Assembly (NCBI RefSeq): GCF_014805625.2
Contig: NW_023998415.1
Location: 39,932,195 to 39,996,194 of the forward strand
Direction: 5' to 3'
Source of the DNA: Glossina fuscipes
Lineage: Eukaryota; Arthropoda; Insecta; Diptera; Glossinidae
DNA: 64,000 nt
Shown one piece after another: positions 22,808 through 35,662 of the stretch; the stretch's first letter is position 1, and each line of letters opens with the position of its first letter. Both the position numbers and the translations under genes were made by a program. The notes beneath the pieces were generated by a model. It did not search any database. It saw only the letters and a program-made list of their open reading frames with translations, and was not told where the DNA came from.

Positions 22808-25800
22808 TAGCATGCATATGAGCATGAGCATGGTTATGTGTATGAATGCGTAAAGCACACTTCATTTGATATGACATCTATTAACGTTCGAATTATTTGC
22901 GTGTGCGGGGCAAGACAATTCCATGCTGGCAGAAAACGTTTAATTTTGCATTTTTGTACCAAGCCATGCACAAGTCTATCTATAACTGAAGTTAATGTTT
23001 AGTCGAACTGAATAAGTATTTATTTCTATACTATAGAGTGCTGTTTAAAACTGCAAGAGTCAACGGCGCGTCAACACGGTTGCAATGCGGTAATTTGTCA
23101 GTTGGCTTTAGGCTGAGGATGACTTTTTCCAAAGTTAACGGTCTCGCTGCATATTGAAATATTTATATTTTGTAGCAGTCTGCAAAAAAAGAAAAGAAAA
23201 AAAAAAATAAATAAATAAAAATAAAAAAAAAAAAATAACAATAATAAAAAAAACCAATAATAACGAGCAATACAGTATCGACATTATCGGTATTGGTTGT
23301 TGCTGCCGCCGTTGCTCTGTGCTGCTGCCGCCTCCATTCTAGCCGTTTGTTATTTACTCTTTGCCTCGTTTTTGCATTTACGCTTGTTAAATGTCAGGCA
23401 TGCTGCTATTTATTATGCATTTGGCACTCGCAAATACGTGTTGACTATCTGTGAAACTAGCACCTGAAGCCGATTTGGAAAAAATGTGTTCGTTCGATCA
23501 CTAACAGCCAACTAACAATAACACAGCAACAGTAACGCTAGCTATTACTCTTTAGTGGCCAACCAAAATAAGAAAGCATTACAAACAGTAAAACCGTTTT
23601 AACAATTTTAACCATCCAAGCGTTTTAAGTGCAAACGAAAAAAAAAATAAATAAATAAATAAATAAAAAAAAAATAGTTATGCGGTTGACTTTTTTTTTT
23701 GCTTTTTTTTCTTTTCATATCAATTACTGTACGCTAAAAATATGGAGCACACTATGAATTTCGAGATCAAGAAATTCAGCGCATTATACATCTCTCAGTG
23801 TTGGCTTTCGTTTACAAGTCCTTTCATCGTCCTTCTTTCAGACGGGTGGGCCCTTTGCTTATGCAGTCGTGCTGTACTCGTTAAATTAATTTGTTTTTTT
23901 TTTTTTTTGCTACAATCTTCCAATTTAGGGTTCTAGCGAGTCGTTTTTATCCATCTCTCATATCTCTCCAGGTAAATACGTGTTTCTTGCTCTTGGTGCC
24001 GTTTGTTTTTTTCTTTTTTTTCCTTCTTTTCTTTTTTTAATTTTTTTTTTTTTTTTTTTGTCGTTGTTGTTGCTGCTGTTTTTTCATTTTCTGTTACTGG
24101 CAAATAAAAATAATCGAGTCAATTAGCAGATTGAATTACACATTTAATTTGAATTACCATTTGTTACATTGTGGGGTTTGGTGGCTGGCTAACAGATTGT
24201 AAATGGTGTAGTTGTGTAAATATGTCGCCAGACAAGACATTTGTAGAACAAATAACGGCACGAAGGGTATTTAGGATATGCTAATGAATCTTATGTATGA
24301 CCTTTTTTAACAAATGTCGCTTTTCCTGCGTTTTTCATCGAAATGTTAACTTTTGACTTCGAATAGTTAACGCTTATATATGTGTGCGACACTAGTCGCT
24401 ACGCTTACATTTCGCGCACTCTTCCGGCTCGTATTGATGCCCCACCGCCATATGATGGAGTGCTCTAAGAGTTAGATTCAATTTGTCTTTTTATTTTCTT
24501 GAAATTTCAAACGGTCCACCTATGTCGATTAAGCATAGAAGAGCACGCTTCTTACAATAACATTTGTAAATTGTCAAAATTTACATTCGGTCTTTACGAT
24601 TCTTTTTGTAAGAAAATTCATATCGATCAATACATTGGGCAAAGCAAGAAATCAAATGAATACTCGATAGCTCGATTTATGCAATCATGTATTGCTACGA
24701 ACATGTAGCGTACATTGCTCCTGGTTCGAGTATATGTCATTAAGCTGCCATGCGCATATCCGCTATCAAGACGCGCAAAGACAAGTATACCGATATAATT
24801 GGAATTGCGTGTCGACAGAGGATCTCAAGCTGAGTGATTGTCACTTTATCACCTAAATCCTAACCAATAATATCAATAAGTAAAGCGACGTAAGTCTTTT
24901 AACAGCCAATTCCAGTTATTATACAGTGCCCCCTATCATACATTAGGTCCGAATTATTCATGAAATGGAATTATACTTATAAAGATAGTATGTTACCGGT
25001 TATAGGGGGATCTCATTACGTTTTAAGACAAATTGAAATATTTGGATGCAAATGACAAGTACCTATAGCGGACAACGGTAGTTAGCTTTAACGCATCTGT
25101 CAATAATTCCCGCAACTAAGAACTAAACAAGAAAATTTTTTTTCCTGTAAAATTCGATTTTAGTCACCGCCACGGTCTTCTTCAAGTGTGACAGCGCAAT
25201 ATTTCTTTATACCCTTAAAAATATGCTTCACTTTCCCCACTAACTTTTTTCTAACTTTCACATTTTTTTCATTGCAGTCAACAACTGTTATGTTATACTA
25301 TGCATTTGTTTCAACGCGGTACTCATTCGAAAGATGAACTTTTATTTCCCAAATTACTGAGTTTTTACGTTCTGATCTGTTTAGAATGTCAGTTTTCTCT
25401 TGAAACTTTTTTCTTATATAGAAAACCTTTCAAATTTTCGTCAAATTTTCTTGCTATGATGCAACGAATTTTTTTCGCCATCCACCTCGTTGAACGTCAC
25501 CGGTATCGCGGTACAATCGTGTTTTGAATCAGCAAAAGGGTTGACATTACACATTTCAAGGACGATATTGGCTTTGAACGCTATACCTCCACTGAACCAG
25601 TTGACCAATGTAATTGTTAACATACGAACAAGTGATGGAACTGTTATAAAATCTTGATAAACGTCGTAAGTAGATTGGCCTTTGCAAAAATAATATCGAG
25701 TTTATATTAAAGATGGCATCCATGTGTATACCAGTCTTGGCAATTATTAAATGATTTGTTAGTTATTGGCGGATTATGTGCCAAGACCAAAAAAAAAAAA

Positions 25801-26554
25801 AAAAAAAGAAGGAATTTTTATGCAGGAAGCGATTGTCGGTTGCGTTTTAATTCGAAAGAAGATGCTTTCAAAACGTGACGAATAATAGAAAATACATCTG
25901 CTTGAATAGTCCGAAGTGCAGAAAGCAAGATGCAACGCATTCTACATCAAGCTTTCTCTTTTGTTTTTATGATAGGATGAATTGGGTATGGCTTGTAGAC
26001 TATTCTTGCTTAACGATAGTGCGTCGGGTAATACTGTCAATATCAATCGATGAAAATATATTGGTTTTTAATCCTTTTCCATCTTGAGCACTTTTGTTTT
26101 CTTTTCAATCTTTCGCGGTAGTAAAAGTACAAGATATTGGAGGACATGTGCAGCGAAATGTATGATCGTAGTATGGAACTAAAAATAAAGTACTAGTTAA
26201 TTGCCAGTGATGTCAGAGGGAGATCTTTGCAAAAAAAACGATGCTAATGGCCACGCTGGCGTATCAAAGATTTCTGCTTAGCTCCTATGTATGGTTGCAA
26301 TAAGCAAAAAATTATATCTCCTTACATCTTATAAAACAAATATTCATTTAAAACATTAGATGAATATTTTCTTTCCGATTTAACTTAGAATTTATTCTCC
26401 GGCTAAACTATTACTAATCATAAATGTTTATAAATCTTTGTGCTCTGCAACGCTTGTGCTGCAAACTTATATTAAGTTCGCGTGTATGTATGCAACACCG
26501 AGAAGAGCAACACCGTATGATAGACTCACGTTATAGTATATTGATCGAATTAGA
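22808..26554. other. non-coding DNA, no recognised gene
   Basis: A-rich patch at 23186-23260 with AAAT units, a short TTG/CTG/GCC-rich patch at 23295-23336, (AAAT)n at 23645-23668, and T runs at 23896-23908 and 24042-24059. An A20 run lies at 25788-25807. Open frames at 24499-24708, 25300-25527, 25875-26087 and 26424-26657 were read and show no domain. The last overlaps the R1 copy. Confidence 0.6.
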
Positions 26555-26705
26555 ATATGATTCTGGATCGAGCTTGTCTGTTCGTTTGTCCGTCTTGTTT
26601 TTTTATGTTCACCCTATAGGTTGCAATTTTTCGAGATATTTTCATGAAATTTCATAAACCGGACATGTTTTGGATCAAGGACGAAATCCATTGAAAATTT
26701 CCGAA
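26555..26705 (-). repeat. R1 dispersed repeat, internal fragment
   Basis: Read on the minus strand it gives TTTTCAATGGATTTCGTCCT then TGATCCAAAACATG, then AAATTTCATGAAAATATCTC, then AAGACGGACAAACGAACAGA. This is the same order as copy 1 (TTCGTCCTTGG, AAACATGTC, GAACGGACAGACGG) and the copy at 46743. No hairpin end is present. Confidence 0.75.
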
Positions 26706-27946
26706 TTTGTTTATAAATAAAAGCATTCTAAATAATTAAAAGTCTAAATGTATATCATATTTTTGGACAAATACTTTAAAAAGAAGAAAAAGAGAAAGAT
26801 CATTCGTCATTTATTTATATTATCAACCAGATGTATCGGAGGTATACAAATTTTGTTATTACACATGAAGCATCCAAAAGTAACCAATTTTAAGATCTAT
26901 AAAATTATAATTTATCTGCCATTCTTTATTTTTTAAATCCAAAATGTCGCAAAAATTGATATAGAGATAGAGAAATTTAGATTTTCTTTTGCATTAAATT
27001 ACCTTAACGGATCAAGTACATAAATAAAGCTAAACCACCTATTAAGTAATGGATATGGTTACTGGAAAGAGAAAAAAACAAAAGATTTTAGGTCATTTTC
27101 AATAAATACGTGAACTAAAAGTTAAATTTATCCTTCAATCATGAGAAAATCTTATTCAGGACATTCTTCCGGTTAACTATTCACGTACAGAACAAATTAA
27201 AATTCAATTATGATAACCTAAGTCACAATTACGAAAATATATATATATGTATTGATGAAAAGCAATTGAAGTTAAATTCTATTTAAGAGTAGACAGTTAA
27301 ATAATCAGTTTATTAGTAAGCCTTCAGTTAATGTAATATAATCCCCTGTCTAAGCAGTTGATGGTAGAAAAATGTCCGATTCAGCAACTAAGATACGATC
27401 GCATTTAAGAAAAACGATTGTGTCTCTTAAAATCCGACAGGAATCATGAAAACGTGTTTGTATCAAACTTTCGCTGATAATTTATTTTTTTTTGAAGCTT
27501 TTGCATTTAAAGCAGGAAAAAGTGGAAAAAATTATTGGAAATCATTTTTTATATTCATAGAGAAACTAGATATTAGCATTAATCAAAATATTTATCTCGA
27601 GACATGTACTTGCATCTGCAAGCATGTATACATGTATCCTTCACGTGCATATGTACATATTCTTGTGTAACACCTGGTATTTGCTTTGGTTTCCTTTTTA
27701 TTGTTTTTTTTTTTTTTTTTTCTTTTTTTCTCCAGCTTTGGGTCTGTCTCTTATCTTAAGAGGTGATTGAAAATTATGTGACATATAAAGTCAGTTTCCA
27801 GACATAATTATGCGCTGCGATTAATTTTACAAACAGCATCAACAAAATTAACATAAATTCAATCAAAGCAACGACATTGCAACCAGCAGAAAATAGCAAT
27901 AGCAATAGCAACAACAAAATATAACGATATAAAGAAAACAAAAAAA
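26706..27946. other. AT-rich non-coding DNA
   Basis: TA patch near 27236-27246 and a T run at 27706-27720. The 74-codon frame at 27446-27670 has no domain. Confidence 0.65.
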
Positions 27947-27980
27947 GTAGTAGAAGTAGTAGAAGTAGTGGTAGTAGTAA

Positions 27981-28027
<47 letters not shown>

Positions 28028-28037
28028 NNNNNNNNNN

Positions 28038-28095
<58 letters not shown>
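27947..28095. repeat. (TAG)n array with internal gap
   Basis: Near-perfect TAG units over about 150 bases, broken by 10 N at 28028-28037. It begins with a few GTAGAA variants. The poly-Val (plus) and poly-Tyr (minus) frames are artefacts. The true length is unknown because the gap size is a placeholder. Confidence 0.95.
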
Positions 28096-28336
28096 TGCCG
28101 CTGATATATGTCTGCAAGTGAATGCTGATATTCTATACGTTGGGTCGCGCGCGCTAACTATCTCCCTTTATCTTTCTTTCTCTTATGTGCCTGACGTGCA
28201 TTTAATGCAAATGCTATGCTGTATAAGCTATGCAGTACTTGGCAATTGAAGGCTGTCAGGCTGACAAGCAGCAAAGCAAGTAAACTAAACAACTAAGCCG
28301 GTGATTGAATGATTCGTTATGTTGGTGCGCGTGCGT

Positions 28337-28337
<1 letters not shown>
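28096..28337. other. non-coding DNA
   Basis: Short GC-balanced segment with GCGCGCGC-type bases near 28147-28153 and GTGCGCGTGCGTG directly before the T tract. Confidence 0.6.

Positions 28338-28374
<37 letters not shown>
28338..28374. repeat. T37 homopolymer
   Basis: The longest homopolymer in the window. Confidence 0.95.
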
Positions 28375-28377
<3 letters not shown>

Positions 28378-29388
28378 TTTGCATATGCACGTATGTTTGT
28401 AAGTTTAAGAGCTTGTTTGTGCATTTGAACCATTTTGCATGAATGAAGCAGGCGCCCACGCCGTTAATTTTTATGGCTCAAAGACAGCAACTTCTGAAAG
28501 AGTTGTGTAAAAAAAGAAAATAAAAAACAAAAAACTTTATAAATAAATAAAAAAATAAAAAAACTAAAGGAAAGATAAAATTGAAACAACAAACGACAAT
28601 TTCCAACCACAAAATTGAACGGGGCGCAATATACATATTGGCGTGGTGTTGTCATGCACAAATCAAATCAATTTTTGTGGGGAGACCCGTTGTCGTCGTC
28701 ATCGTTGGCTTGTGTACTTTGGCTATTAAATTGTTTTGTTCAACCTTTACATATCAGCACTAGATGTGTGCCATGTATCTTTATATGTTAATACATATAT
28801 ATATATACATGTGTGTGTGTGTGTTAGAATATAAACGCCCTCGAATTTGTGTAAAAAATTTTTTTTTTTTTCGTTTTGCAGCTCAACATACAGTTGTGCG
28901 AGCAATATTTTCTGCCGTAAAAATCCCTCAAGAGCAGTTGGCAGCTGCTTTTGACAATTTCTGCCCCCATATATGAATGCATTTATTATTTCGCTATTGT
29001 TGTCGTACACTTTTGCGTTGCAAGCGGAAATTGCGGAATCGACAGATTCAATATTTTAGGATATAAGAAAATTTCAAAGTTCAAGGTCGCTATCTTCGCC
29101 GACAGCTAATCGCAAAGACTTTATTTGTCCAATTTGATTATGGAAATTCTGAAATATCATGCATCTATCCTTTTGTCGTACAACTAGCTGTGTGCATCGA
29201 TTAATTATTTGTAACCTAATTTGGCAGTTAATTTGCTAAAGCGATTTTCAAGTTTTCGGGAAGCATAAATAACTTGAACTCAATTTATAGGCTATTGGCT
29301 GACTTTCGTAAATATTTAGAAATGATCTGTGACTCTTCCGAGTCTGCAGTCTCTCTGCAGTCTTTGCCAAAGATATAATTTTTGATTT

Positions 29389-29390
<2 letters not shown>
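28375..29390. other. non-coding DNA
   Basis: A-rich patch at 28507-28570 and TA/GT patch at 28794-28824. An acceptor-like T-rich run ends in CAG at 28881 and is followed by an open frame to a stop at 28976, but without a poly(A) signal or protein similarity (see rejected items). A short direct repeat CTGCAGTCT occurs at about 29344-29362. Confidence 0.6.

Positions 29391-29424
<34 letters not shown>
29391..29424. repeat. T34 homopolymer
   Basis: Thirty-four uninterrupted T. Confidence 0.95.
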
Positions 29425-29425
<1 letters not shown>

Positions 29426-31394
29426 GTTATTTATGTAGTTCAAAGCAATTACTAATTTAATTGGGTTCTCCTAAAAATTTAATTACCATCTTATCGCATC
29501 TTTGAGTTCAAGACGAAACTCCCTAACCATCAATTTAGAGCGAGCCTATGGAAGATAGGTTAACATCTTGTCCCACTTTTCTTATTTTATAGAATTGTCT
29601 ACGGCATTTCTGATTGCAATGATTGTAAATGGCTTGAATTGTGAACTCCACTTTGCTGTCGATGGACACGTAATCTTTATTAAGTTGAAATCCTCCAAAT
29701 TCAGAAAATTTATCGACAGTACTGATTTTATAGATATCGAATATTCGTTTACAGTAATTGTGATTGCAAAGGTTGGTAAACTCGAACATTTTGTTCCGCG
29801 CAGTTCCTGTTCCCCCTAAGCACCACTCGTTGTCTGATATGTTGTTCTTGTTATTCGTTGTTGTTTAAATATTGAACATCCATCTATAATATTTCTAATT
29901 GCCAGGCAATGGAAAAGACACTCGTTGTTAAGCCGGATTTTTGATTTTCTTATTATCTGAAAAAAAAATAAAAATCAGGACTATTTTTTGTCAGAAATTA
30001 TGTGACGATTTCATGACGTGACCTGTCTATCTTAACGTAAAACTGACTAACTAACTAACTAGCTAACCAAACAATTGCGGCTTTGCGGTTGACTGAGCAA
30101 TAGCGTGTCCAAGTGAGTGAATGAATGTCACTGCGGTTATCTTGAGCTGTTTGTGTCGCACTGTTATTGCCACGATTGTAATCCATCGAAAGCCATCAGT
30201 AGTAACAACAAGCGCGCGCAACTAGAATTTTACAAGCGCGGCTGTGCCCCAAGTCAAAGACGTCTAATTTATGACTGACATTAATGTTTAAGAGAGACAG
30301 AGAACAACTACAGCAACAGTAATAACGAAAACAATAACAGAAACAACACTAACAACAATAAGTAACGGCAACAATAACAACAATAACAATAGTAGCAGCA
30401 AAAACAATTCAATTATATAAATATGTACGTACGGATGCATATGCACGCGTCTGCATATTATTTCACTTATATGTTATATACATGACTCACTGGTATTTGA
30501 AGGGTATCAACTTATGCCGTTTCACTACATAAACACTATTAAATTTTTATCTTATCCAGAAATTAAACAATCTCTAGCCTACTCTTGCCTAGAAAATGTG
30601 CCTCTGTAGTTGTCTGTTTGCCGCTACGATTTCTTGTCTATGTTGTTATTGTTATTGTTGTTGTTATTGTTGTTGTTGTTGTTGCTGCCGTTGCTATTGC
30701 TAGTGTTGTCAATCGTTTATCACTCGTTAAGTGGAAGTTTATTCTAATAAGCCCGAAATGAGCGACACATTTGGTAAAAGAGTTATCGTTTAGTGCGTCT
30801 TAAGTGCAATCAAGTGATTTCGCCACACAAAGGAATTTATTGTGAAGACTTTCGCATAAAATTGATAATGCTTGCTGCGACAGGTCATGTATTGTTCGCA
30901 GATTTATTGAACACATCCTCGTCGTCGAACAGGTGGTATACATAGAAATGATCATTAAATCTTCCAGTTAAACTTTTTATCTCGCGGAATTATTTCATAC
31001 TTATATCAAAAGGTGTGTTATAGTTTCATTCATTTTTTTCTTTTTTCATTTTTTCATTTTTTCTTTCATTTTTTTCTTTTGTTTTTTTTTGTTTTTCTGA
31101 ATTTTGCTTTTGTTTTTTTACCAGATACTTTTGGTGGCATAAAGTCACAAAAGTCTTGTATTAGTTTGGTATACAAGATTAAAAGTCACGATAATGATAA
31201 ATAGCGATTTAGTTTTGTTTTTCGTTTTTTCGACTTTTTTTTTTTTTTTTCTTGTTCGTTGCTCTTTTTTTTCTGGTCTCATTCATTCAGGAATTTCACG
31301 AGAAAAGCAACCAAAAACAAAAATAAATATAAATACACATTAAGTCCATGTGGAAAAACAATGTGAATGTGGAAGCACAAGAAAACAAAAAAAC
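29425..31394. other. non-coding DNA, no recognised gene
   Basis: Opposite-strand frames of 83 and 84 codons overlap at 29535-29819 and match nothing I know. CAA/AAC-rich DNA lies at 30302-30405 and TTG-rich DNA at 30640-30690, and T-rich runs recur at 31030-31100 and 31237-31250. Confidence 0.6.
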
Positions 31395-31420
31395 AAAAAA
31401 AAAAAAAAAAAAAAAAAAAA
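31395..31420. repeat. A26 homopolymer
   Basis: Twenty-six uninterrupted A. Confidence 0.95.
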
Positions 31421-33662
31421 TTGAAAAAATTCAGTAAAACTGTAGTCTACTGAACAGATGTAAAACGTGTCATTTATTTAACCGTTCGTGAAATAACAAT
31501 AGTTCAAACATGATCCGCCAAACAGACAGAATAGGAAAAAAGAAACAAACTAAACGAAAAGGAATAAAACTATTAAAAGTTCAAACGAATTTGGCGGTAA
31601 CGATCCACTTGAAGATTGGGCGGCAAAGACATTTTGCCATACCACAGGTATGTGACTTTTGTTACCAAATATTTCTACTCCCCCACCTTCTTTCACTTGA
31701 GCACCTTTAGAAGCTTATGAATCTTTGACTTCCCAGTCACTTACTGCTTGCTCGACTGACATATTTGAAAAGTCTTTACATTCATTATATGTTAAGTTGT
31801 TTGCATTGAACTTTTCTCACATTGAACCTGTCTTATTCTGACTCTGTCGATTAAAAAAAAAAAATCCCTTTCACTTTATATATAAACTCTATGGGCATGG
31901 TTTAGAGAATTGAAAAAAAAAAATAAGAAAATGTCAACAATAAAGGGAACTCTGAAAAGCAGCTTTTAAGTGATATGAGAACGTTAACAACTTTTCCTGT
32001 CTGAATCCAAACAGCATTTATTGGGCAATTTCTCTAGTACGTAACCAGATAAGGTAACAGTTTACATCGGTAATGGTTTCAAGGAAAGCGACTTCAAGTA
32101 TGAGTTTGCACCCGTTAGTAACGTGAAGGCTATTAAAGAAATGTTTTTGTAAATTATCTATGCAGGTGTGTACTAGAGCTACTCGACATCAGCCCCGAAA
32201 ATGAATATTAAGCAAAAACATTTTTTCGAGCCTTTAGGGTTGTCAACGATACATGAACCACGGGAATTCATGATGATGATTAATAACATTTAGTCGCTTC
32301 AAAAATATCGCCATCAGTATATATATTTTTTCCTTTTTAGCCTTACAGGGATTACGAATGGTCTCTCATTACACCTCGTTTTTAATAAATGGATTGTGCC
32401 GCGAGTCGGTTGATACCTAGCTCTGCCCTTTTCGAATACCACGTCGGAGATATTAACTGCGTCTTGAGAAGATAATGAATTCGGGTTACTGGGAAAGTGT
32501 GTTGGTTACATTTTGAGTTTTCAACAGGTTGCAGATATTGGTGCAGCTTTTACTTGTCATCTAAGTTACTGTTCACATTGTCGAGAGACTGGAAATAACG
32601 CAGTAAAGCGTCTTTGGACTTAGGTGGAACTTTATTAATTTTAATGAATTCTTTACTAGGTTCGCCAAGCCTTTGGAACACGCAAAAGTATGAGTCGACT
32701 ACGACATTAGGTATAACAATGTATGATCAAGATGAATAATGAAATTGTGGGCGTAAAGTTATAGACTTATAAAACCGTATTTTTTCTTTTTCGTCCCAAA
32801 TATTCACATATGATATCTAAACGATTCTATGTCAGGAATTTTTCATCTGGAGTTAATGTTTTTTAAAAAGGGTATTCTTCAACGTATAGCCATGAAATGC
32901 AGCTAAAAAATGTCTCGCTGCTGGAATCGTAAGCTGGGATCGTCGATCTGTGCCCCAAGAATTGTGGATGAAAAGCAAATCGAAAAGTTCAACGAAATTC
33001 TACTTTTGTTGAAACTCTGATCGCGTTTTTCTTAAAACTATATTCTTTGAAGCGGCCACATCTGTATTTTAACATTTCTGAAAATTTTTAGCTTTAGATA
33101 GAAATTTGCGATATATAGGCAGGCAATGACTAAAAAGGTCTTATATAAGAGAAAAGAGAATTTGCTTTGCGAGTGCTGGTCGAGCCGCCATTTTGTTTTT
33201 AAAAACAATTTCCAAAGCTTTTTGAAACATCTCGATGACTGTAGAAAGTTTGGTTGAATAATTTGATTGAAGTTTCGTAAAAATTCGAGACAGTAACCCA
33301 TAATATTGGGTTCAAGAGATAGCATTACTTTCTATTATAATTTCGTAATTCTTAATTAAAGAATGCGAAACATGTTAATTGCTAAAGTAAGAGTTCAAAG
33401 ACAATGAAAAAATTTTATATTGGGGAGAGAACGTGAAGAGATTGTGGAAACTGACGAGCCTATTAAGCATCGTGACAAGTAGCTCTATTAAAGAAAAAAA
33501 AAACTCAAAGTAGAGAAGAAAAAATCAAATATTTATTATCTTATCAAGTCTGGGTTATTATTTATATATTGATTGATTACCTAAAAATTTTGCATTTACA
33601 AAATTGCGAATAAAAAAATTTTTTACATGATTTTCGAAACTATATATATATATATATATAGT
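31421..33662. other. non-coding DNA, no recognised gene
   Basis: The 66-codon frame at 31510-31710 crosses a donor-like CAG|GTATGTG at 31645-31651 but has no other support. The 95-codon minus-strand frame at 33038-33325 contains the small hairpin AACCCA-ATATTA-TGGGTT and no domain. A TA run ends the stretch at 33643-33660. Confidence 0.6.
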
Positions 33663-33840
33663 AATTGCTTAGCCGGCAAAAGCATATCTCATCTCGAATG
33701 ATCACACGTTTACTAGATTGCGGCCGTGCCCTGCTTTTTACCTTTCCTCGTTTCCTTTCTGACTGCCATCGTTTTCCACGAACACTAAACAAAGAAGGAA
33801 AAACAAAAAAAAAAAAAAAGAAAAAAAAAAAAAAACAGGA
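33663..33840 (+). mobile_element. SINE-like copy, family B (degraded)
   Basis: An A-box-like TTAGCCGGCAAAAG starts near 33669. The body block CCTTTCCTCGTTTCCTTTCT then GACTGCC at about 33737-33765 aligns with the equivalent blocks at 10215 and 55638. It ends in an A-rich tail (33794-33836). The tRNA-like head is badly eroded and no target-site duplication was found. Membership rests on the shared body block. Confidence 0.4.
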
Positions 33841-34502
33841 TGCAATAGTTCTCATCCTGTCCGCTCTCTAAGCAAGTAATAAAAGTATGGTTTGACCTTT
33901 ACATCCATAGCAAGTTTATCATTTAAGAATAAATGCGGTACACATACATCACTTTTAATTTTGCCATTTCCTTAGCTTTAGGTGTTTATTTTTGTTGTTG
34001 TTGTTGTTGTTTTGTTTTGCTGTCATTATGCTTTTGCTTATCGTCGCACACATGCGTAGATATATACCTGAATATCTAATGATTAATGATTTCCATCAAA
34101 ATTTGAAATGTTTTCGCTTATATATCATTTGTTTTTTTTTTTTTTTTTTATTTATTTATTTATTTTTTTTTTTTGTTTCTATGATTGAAATTGATATCTT
34201 CGTGAGTGCCATGTAGATAACCTCGCGTTTCGTTGTGCTGTAGATTTTTCTTATTTTAAGTAATAAAATCAATTTTATTTACATACAGCACACAAAACAA
34301 TTTTCTTTTTTGCATCACTAATGGTTAAATAATTTTCAGTATATGTGCTTTTTAACACTTAATGATTTGTTTTAACATGCAATTTACAGCAACGGCAACA
34401 GCCAGCCAAATTATAAGCAAGCGTTCAGCTAAACGGCTGACTGAATGGCTAAAACTGTATATGCCCGCCAGCAACTTGCCTGACTAAGTTAAAGTTGAAT
34501 GT
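33841..34502. other. AT-rich non-coding DNA
   Basis: TTG run at 33993-34010 and T runs at 34132-34149 and 34164-34175. No gene. Confidence 0.65.
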
Positions 34503-34940
34503 TTGACTGCTGGAGGTGTGAATAGTGGTTCAAAAAATCAAAAGCAACAAAAAATGCAAATTATTTTGGGCTTAAATGGAATAACATACATACGTACGTA
34601 CGTACGTACGTACGTACCTATGTACGTTCGTTCGTCATTTGCATCAGAAAAACATATTGATGTTGCATGTGCAATATGGTTACTTGAGTATACTTGGCTA
34701 ACGAATAATTGGACTTTTCTTGCCTTGTTTAGGTATCTCGTCTTTTATTGTCATTTGCACAACTTTTTACTTGTTCTTCGTCTAGCTGATGATGTCAACC
34801 AGAAAGCAATCGATTCAATAGATGATTACCACAAACGTTTCAATAATACGTGTGTTTTTGCTACTGCACTTGCAATTCTGTCCCGTGATAGGTTTTGTGT
34901 TATTTTAGTTGCTCTTAAATGCAATTTAAAAAATGCATAA
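34503..34940 (+). CDS. 145-codon open frame, unrecognised (doubtful)
   Basis: Opens at an ATG and runs 145 codons without help from a homopolymer, although about nine codons cross the (TACG)n array (Tyr/Val/Arg/Thr repeats near residues 29-40). Residues about 59-95 include a hydrophobic, possibly membrane-spanning part. The C-terminal half is ordinary in composition. No family is recognised, and no splice signals, poly(A) signal or homologous neighbour support it. It is the frame least easily put down to chance, but probably still non-coding. Confidence 0.12.
   Translation: MTAGGVNSGSKNQKQQKMQIILGLNGITYIRTYVRTYVPMYVRSSFASEKHIDVACAIWLLEYTWLTNNWTFLALFRYLVFYCHLHNFLLVLRLADDVNQKAIDSIDDYHKRFNNTCVFATALAILSRDRFCVILVALKCNLKNA
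34591..34616. repeat. (TACG)n self-complementary array
   Basis: Twenty-six bases of TACG units. The unit is its own reverse complement up to phase, so either strand can fold on itself, and it is also strictly alternating purine/pyrimidine and CpG-dense. Confidence 0.95.
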
Positions 34941-35627
34941 ATTAACACCAATCAACGCTATGTTATTCAATAAAAATTGCCGCTACTGTGTACAAAGCTT
35001 GATGATGTCGCACACATCATTACTATCATTGCTATTTTACCACCAGCTTAATATTAGCAGATAACAAATAAACAAACAAACAAACAAAATGTACTTGAGA
35101 GTAAGTCAAGCTACTTTATGGTTATGGCTGATGCCATATGACAGTTAATCCAACAACACCAAATTTATCGGAATACAAAATTTAAGTTTCTAACTGTTGT
35201 AGTTGCTGCGGCTGCTTATTAAGTTCGTATATTTGTTCGTTTGTTTGTTTGTTCCTTTTCGTTTATTTTGTCTAAAATTTTATTTAATTCCGTAAACACA
35301 TCAGATATATACAACGTTTGTTAGCGTTTATCATACATGGCCCGCTCTGTGTGTGTTGATTTAACACCTCATACCAAATGTCATTGGGTTGTCAAAGTGA
35401 GAATTTATTCACCATATTTGCTCAGTGATCTCTGTTATGATGAAAAGATAAATTCAATAGCACCAACATACAACAATACAATAAAGTTGTAAGTTAACGA
35501 GCATATATACATATAAACGAGCACGAGTACATGCAAACATACACGCACACACGCATATATGTATATATATATATATATCTATATATATAGCGTACACAGT
35601 CTCAAACACATATACATGCAGAGATAG

Positions 35628-35662
<35 letters not shown>

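Noticed and set aside
27863..28249. Poly-Tyr and poly-Val proteins
   Set aside because: Translations of the (TAG)n array, crossing a gap of N.
28882..28976. Possible 3' terminal exon after a strong T-rich acceptor ending CAG
   Set aside because: The open frame of about 31 codons has no recognisable similarity, no AATAAA follows within 300 bases, and acceptor-like T runs are everywhere in this window.
31510..31647. Possible first coding exon ending in CAG|GTATGTG
   Set aside because: A Lys-rich N-terminus from A-rich DNA and a single donor-like site are not enough, and no partner acceptor or similarity was found.
33038..33325. 95-codon minus-strand frame
   Set aside because: No domain. Composition and the internal AACCCA/TGGGTT palindrome suggest repeat-derived DNA, but I could not align it to R1.
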